From the NCBI GenBank assembly GCA_005777205.1, contig SXNB01000297.1, positions 1 through 8,688 of the forward strand: a DNA stretch of 8,688 nucleotides. Reading direction: 5' to 3'. Under the pieces are notes generated by a model. It saw only the letters and a program-made list of their open reading frames with translations, was not told the origin of the DNA and did not search any database. Shown here one piece after another: positions 6,330 to 8,688 of the stretch (its first letter is position 1; the number at the start of each line of letters is the position of its first letter). The position numbers were made by a program, and so were the translations under genes. Source of the DNA: Burkholderiales bacterium. GTDB lineage: Bacteria > Pseudomonadota > Gammaproteobacteria > Burkholderiales > SG8-39.

Positions 6330-7093
6330 CGAAGAGCCGGCCGGCGCTGACGGTGAGCGAGTCGCGCGGCGTGCGCGAGCTGCACGTCGGCGGCGAGGCG
6401 ATCCAGAGCGCGATGCGTCTAGACGACCCCTTCGCCCTGGAGCTGGACTACACCCGCTGCATGATGGCGTTCCTGCTGTTCTACCCGGCGCCGCGGCGCG
6501 CGCTCATGATCGGGCTGGGCGGCGGTTCGCTGGCGAAGTTCTTCCATCGCCGGCTGCCGCGCTTGCGCAACCACGTGCTGGAACTGGACGAGCGGGTCAT
6601 CGCTACCGCGCGCGCGCTGTTTCACTTGCCACCAGACGACGCGCGGCTGAAGGTGGAGCACGGCGACGGCATCGAAGCCCTGGCGCCCGAGTGCTGCGAT
6701 CTGCTGGTGGTGGATGGCTTCGAGGACGAGACTACGCCGGCCGCACTGGTGTCGCAGGCCTTCTTCGACGCCGCGTGGTGCGCGCTGGAGGACAATGGCG
6801 TGCTGGTGATGAACTTCATGGACGATGACAAGGACTTCGACCGCAATCTGCGGCGCCTGGAGAACGCGTTCGCCGGCAGCGTGCTGTGCCTGCCAGCGCT
6901 ACGCGACCCCAATATCATCGTCTTTGCCTTGAAGGGCGCCCCGCCGGCGCTGCCCTGGCGAGACCTGCGCGACGACGCCGAGCGCCTGGAAGTGCGCTAC
7001 GGCCTGCCGTTCCCGCGCTATGTCGAGCGCCTGCGCCGGATGAATCCCTGGAACGCCGTGGAACTGCTGCTGCAGCCGCAGCTGAGGCCGTGA
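6326..7093 (+). CDS. Spermidine-synthase-like (PABS fold) SAM-binding protein
   Basis: A protein of 255 residues from the GTG at 6326, which overlaps the preceding TGA by 4 bases; the open frame extends further upstream only in the shadow of the MFS gene. It has the Rossmann methyltransferase core of polyamine synthases: nucleotide loop ALMIGLGGGSLAKFFHR (59-75), acidic strand end HVLELDERVIATAR (83-96), KVEHGDGIEAL (109-119) and LLVVDGFEDE (126-135). Real spermidine synthases carry GGGDG, whose aspartate helps bind the substrates, and a catalytic Asp in a DSSDP-like motif. Here the loop reads GGGSL, and D130 is followed by GFED. It also lacks the N-terminal beta-sheet domain of full-length enzymes; only about 55 residues precede the loop. 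Aminopropyl transfer to putrescine is therefore doubtful; methyl transfer or an unknown reaction is possible. Many such proteins are annotated as spermidine synthase without evidence. It is tightly coupled to the MFS gene before and the TauE/SafE gene after. Confidence 0.8.
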   Translation: MTKSRPALTVSESRGVRELHVGGEAIQSAMRLDDPFALELDYTRCMMAFLLFYPAPRRALMIGLGGGSLAKFFHRRLPRLRNHVLELDERVIATARALFHLPPDDARLKVEHGDGIEALAPECCDLLVVDGFEDETTPAALVSQAFFDAAWCALEDNGVLVMNFMDDDKDFDRNLRRLENAFAGSVLCLPALRDPNIIVFALKGAPPALPWRDLRDDAERLEVRYGLPFPRYVERLRRMNPWNAVELLLQPQLRP

Positions 7094-7842
7094 TCCTGGA
7101 TCCGGTCGAACTCGCGCTACTCGCCGCGCTCGGCTTCGCCGGCTCCGTGATGTTCGGCATCACCGGATTCGGCTCGGCGCTGGTCACCATTCCGCTCGCG
7201 CTGCACCTAGTGCCGCTACCGTTTGCGCTGGCACTATTCGTGCTCATGGACCTTGCTAATTCCTATCGCATCGGCTTCGAGAACCCGAAGAACGCGGTGC
7301 GCGTCGAGTGGACGCGTATGGTTCCCACAATCGCGCTCGGCACCGTGGTGGGCGTCACGCTGCTGGTCAACCTGCCGCGCCAGGCGGCGACGCTGGCGCT
7401 GGGCGTATTCGTGTTCCTGTACGCGCTCTATAGCCTGTTCGGTGGCCGCGCATCGGGCTATCGCCTCGGCTCGGCGTGGGCGTACGTCGCCGGGTTTAGC
7501 GGCGGTATCACCAGCACCGTGTTCGGCGCCGGCGGTCCGCCCTACGCCATGTACTTGTCGCATCGCGACCTGTCTAAGGAACAGTTCCGCGCCACGCTTG
7601 GCCTGGCTACGCTGACCAGCATCTCGCTGCGCACGGTCGCGTTCTTCGTCACCGGCTTCCTGCTCGATCTCAAGGTCTGGATCTACGCGCTCGCCGTGGT
7701 GCCGGCGGGGATGATCGGACTGTGGGCCGCTGGGCACCTGTTCCGGCGCATCTCCCGCGAAATGCTGATGCGCGCGGTGGCGCTGGTGCTGCTGGTGACC
7801 GGGGTCTCGCTGGTGCTGCGGGCCCTGCAGGCCGGAATGTAA
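7090..7842 (+). CDS. TauE/SafE (TSUP) family anion exporter
   Basis: A 250-residue membrane protein of normal family length with about eight predicted helices in two repeats. Each repeat carries the family glycine-rich motif: VMFGITGFGSALVTIPL (20-36) and GFSGGITSTVFGAGGPPYAM (135-154). The GTG at 7090 overlaps the preceding TGA by 4 bases (GTGA) and begins directly before helix 1. Upstream in the same frame are only low-complexity residues shadowing the previous gene, so that start is preferred. Characterised relatives export sulfite, sulfoacetate or other small organic anions; TauE sits with taurine degradation genes. This suggests export of an anionic end product of the operon, with sulfite as one untested possibility. 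The gene ends the operon. A short 38-base gap with no clear hairpin plus T-run separates it from the convergent gor. Confidence 0.87.
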   Translation: MILDPVELALLAALGFAGSVMFGITGFGSALVTIPLALHLVPLPFALALFVLMDLANSYRIGFENPKNAVRVEWTRMVPTIALGTVVGVTLLVNLPRQAATLALGVFVFLYALYSLFGGRASGYRLGSAWAYVAGFSGGITSTVFGAGGPPYAMYLSHRDLSKEQFRATLGLATLTSISLRTVAFFVTGFLLDLKVWIYALAVVPAGMIGLWAAGHLFRRISREMLMRAVALVLLVTGVSLVLRALQAGM

Positions 7843-7880
7843 TAGATCGGTTACATCCTCGGGCCCAGGCGGGGCGGCAC

Positions 7881-8688
7881 CTATCCGCTGGCTTTCTCCC
7901 GCAGGGTCACAAATTCCTCCGCCGCCGTCGGGTGGATGCCGATGGTGGCGTCGAACTGCGCCTTGGTGGCCCCCAGCTTCACCGCGATGGCGATACCCTG
8001 GATGATCTCGCCCGCCTCGGGGCCCATCATGTGGGCGCCGACGACACGCTGTGAGGCGCGGTCCACCACCAGCTTCATGAATACCTTTTCTTCGCTCGCG
8101 CCCATGGTGTGCTTGAGCGAGCGGAACGCGGCCTTGTAGAGGTCCACGGCGCCGAAGCGCTCGCGCGCCTGCGCCTCCGACAGGCCGACGGTGGCGATGT
8201 TCGGGTGCGAGAACACTGCGGTGGCAACATTCTCGTGGTCCACCGGCGTGGGTTCGCCGCAGAACAGCGTTTTCGCCAGCCACATGGCCTCTGCGGTTGC
8301 AACCGGGGTCAGGTTGATGCGGTTGGTGACGTCGCCGATAGCGTGGATGGAATCCACCGAGCTCTTCGAGTAGCAGTCGACGACGATGGCGCCGTCGGCG
8401 GCGAGCTTCACGCCCGCGGACGCCAGTCCGATACCTGCAGTGCTGGGCTTCCTGCCGGTGGCGAACAGCACTAGGTCGAAGCTGTCGGTGCCGCCGTCCT
8501 CGAACGTGACCTTGATGCCAGGCTTGAGCTTCGCCGGGTTGGTCTTGAGCCGGACCACCACGCCTTTCCTGGCCATCTCCTCCGCCAGTCGCGTGCCGAG
8601 CTCGGCATCGAACCCGCGCAGCAGCTGCGCGCCGCGGTAAGCGAGCGTCGTCTCCACGCCCAGGCCGTTGAAGATGGAGGCGAACTCC
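7881..8688 (-). CDS. gor: Glutathione-disulfide reductase, C-terminal part (5' end cut by window edge)
   Basis: The frame is open to the right edge, giving 268 residues of an enzyme normally about 450 long. The FAD domain with the redox-active CxxxxC pair lies outside the window. The visible part begins in the NADPH domain (EFASIFNGLGVETTLAYRG). The two arginines in YRGAQLLRGFD, six residues apart, match the pair that binds the 2'-phosphate of NADPH in glutathione reductases. ATGRKPST and AIGDVTNRINLTPVA are the conserved FAD-contact segments. The C-terminus has GIHPTAAEEF, the His-Glu dyad of the partner subunit's active site. The enzyme reduces glutathione disulfide with NADPH in the cytosol. 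It is convergent with the operon and probably unrelated to it. Other disulfide reductases (mercuric, lipoamide, trypanothione) fit less well because of the NADPH arginines and the HPTxxEE ending. Confidence 0.9.
   Translation of the reverse strand, partial: EFASIFNGLGVETTLAYRGAQLLRGFDAELGTRLAEEMARKGVVVRLKTNPAKLKPGIKVTFEDGGTDSFDLVLFATGRKPSTAGIGLASAGVKLAADGAIVVDCYSKSSVDSIHAIGDVTNRINLTPVATAEAMWLAKTLFCGEPTPVDHENVATAVFSHPNIATVGLSEAQARERFGAVDLYKAAFRSLKHTMGASEEKVFMKLVVDRASQRVVGAHMMGPEAGEIIQGIAIAVKLGATKAQFDATIGIHPTAAEEFVTLREKASG

Larger units (their letters stand above)
2359..7842 (+). other. Putative six-gene operon: MFS - PLP aldolase - Rid - MFS - PABS-like - TauE/SafE
   Basis: Six same-strand genes are separated by +2, +25, -4, -4 and -4 bases. 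No room remains for internal promoters of normal size except within coding sequence. The last three start codons (TTG, GTG, GTG) each share bases with the preceding stop, which suggests translational coupling. The content (two different MFS carriers, one anion exporter, one D-amino-acid-type PLP enzyme, one Rid protein) points to uptake and breakdown of an amino-acid-like compound with export of a product. The substrate and the operon's regulator, apart from the LexA-like site at its 5' end, are not visible. The only converging gene, gor, begins 38 bases beyond the last stop. Confidence 0.8.

Noticed and set aside
7843..7880. Possible shared terminator between the convergent TauE/SafE and gor genes
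   Set aside because: The 38-base gap holds only an imperfect GC palindrome (around CCTCGGGCCCAGG) without a T-run on either strand.

Overview
The window is GC-rich, densely coding chromosomal DNA, most likely from a beta- or gammaproteobacterium. The grounds are codon composition, a PA0069-type radical SAM gene, a gor gene of the proteobacterial glutathione reductase type, and a CTGT-N8-ACAG LexA operator, the form used in those two classes. I see no mobile element, CRISPR array, tRNA or rRNA, so it reads as an ordinary core/accessory mosaic rather than an island.

Layout. Positions 1-2325 hold two genes on the minus strand: a PA0069-family radical SAM protein (spore-photoproduct-lyase-like) and, 28 bases downstream of it, a MATE-family multidrug/toxin exporter cut by the left edge. 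A 33-base divergent gap (2326-2358) separates them from a plus-strand run of six genes (2359-7842). In order these are an MFS transporter, a PLP-dependent D-threonine aldolase/D-serine dehydratase-like enzyme, a Rid (YjgF/YER057c/UK114) family protein, a second MFS carrier of the monocarboxylate/oxalate-formate type, a spermidine-synthase-like SAM-binding protein, and a TauE/SafE (TSUP) anion exporter. The six are spaced by 2 or 25 bases or overlap by 4 bases, so they very probably form one operon. At the right, on the minus strand and convergent with the operon, lies the C-terminal 60% of glutathione-disulfide reductase (gor), cut by the right edge.

How the parts may work together. The divergent gap and the start of the first MFS gene carry a near-consensus LexA operator at 2349-2368. 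It sits over the best candidate -10 element of the radical SAM gene and over the start codon of the first MFS gene. The radical SAM gene, and perhaps the MATE gene behind it, are therefore predicted SOS genes, and the plus-strand operon could be co-controlled. The operon looks like an uptake-cleavage-export unit for a D-3-hydroxyamino acid or related D-amino acid: import by one MFS protein, aldol cleavage or dehydration by the PLP enzyme, product handling by the Rid protein, and export of carboxylate or anion by the second MFS and TauE/SafE proteins. The substrate is not readable from sequence. Two members carry changed active sites. The Rid protein lacks the catalytic arginine of RidA, and the spermidine-synthase-like protein lacks the usual GGGDG acidic residue, so both probably do something other than the textbook reaction.
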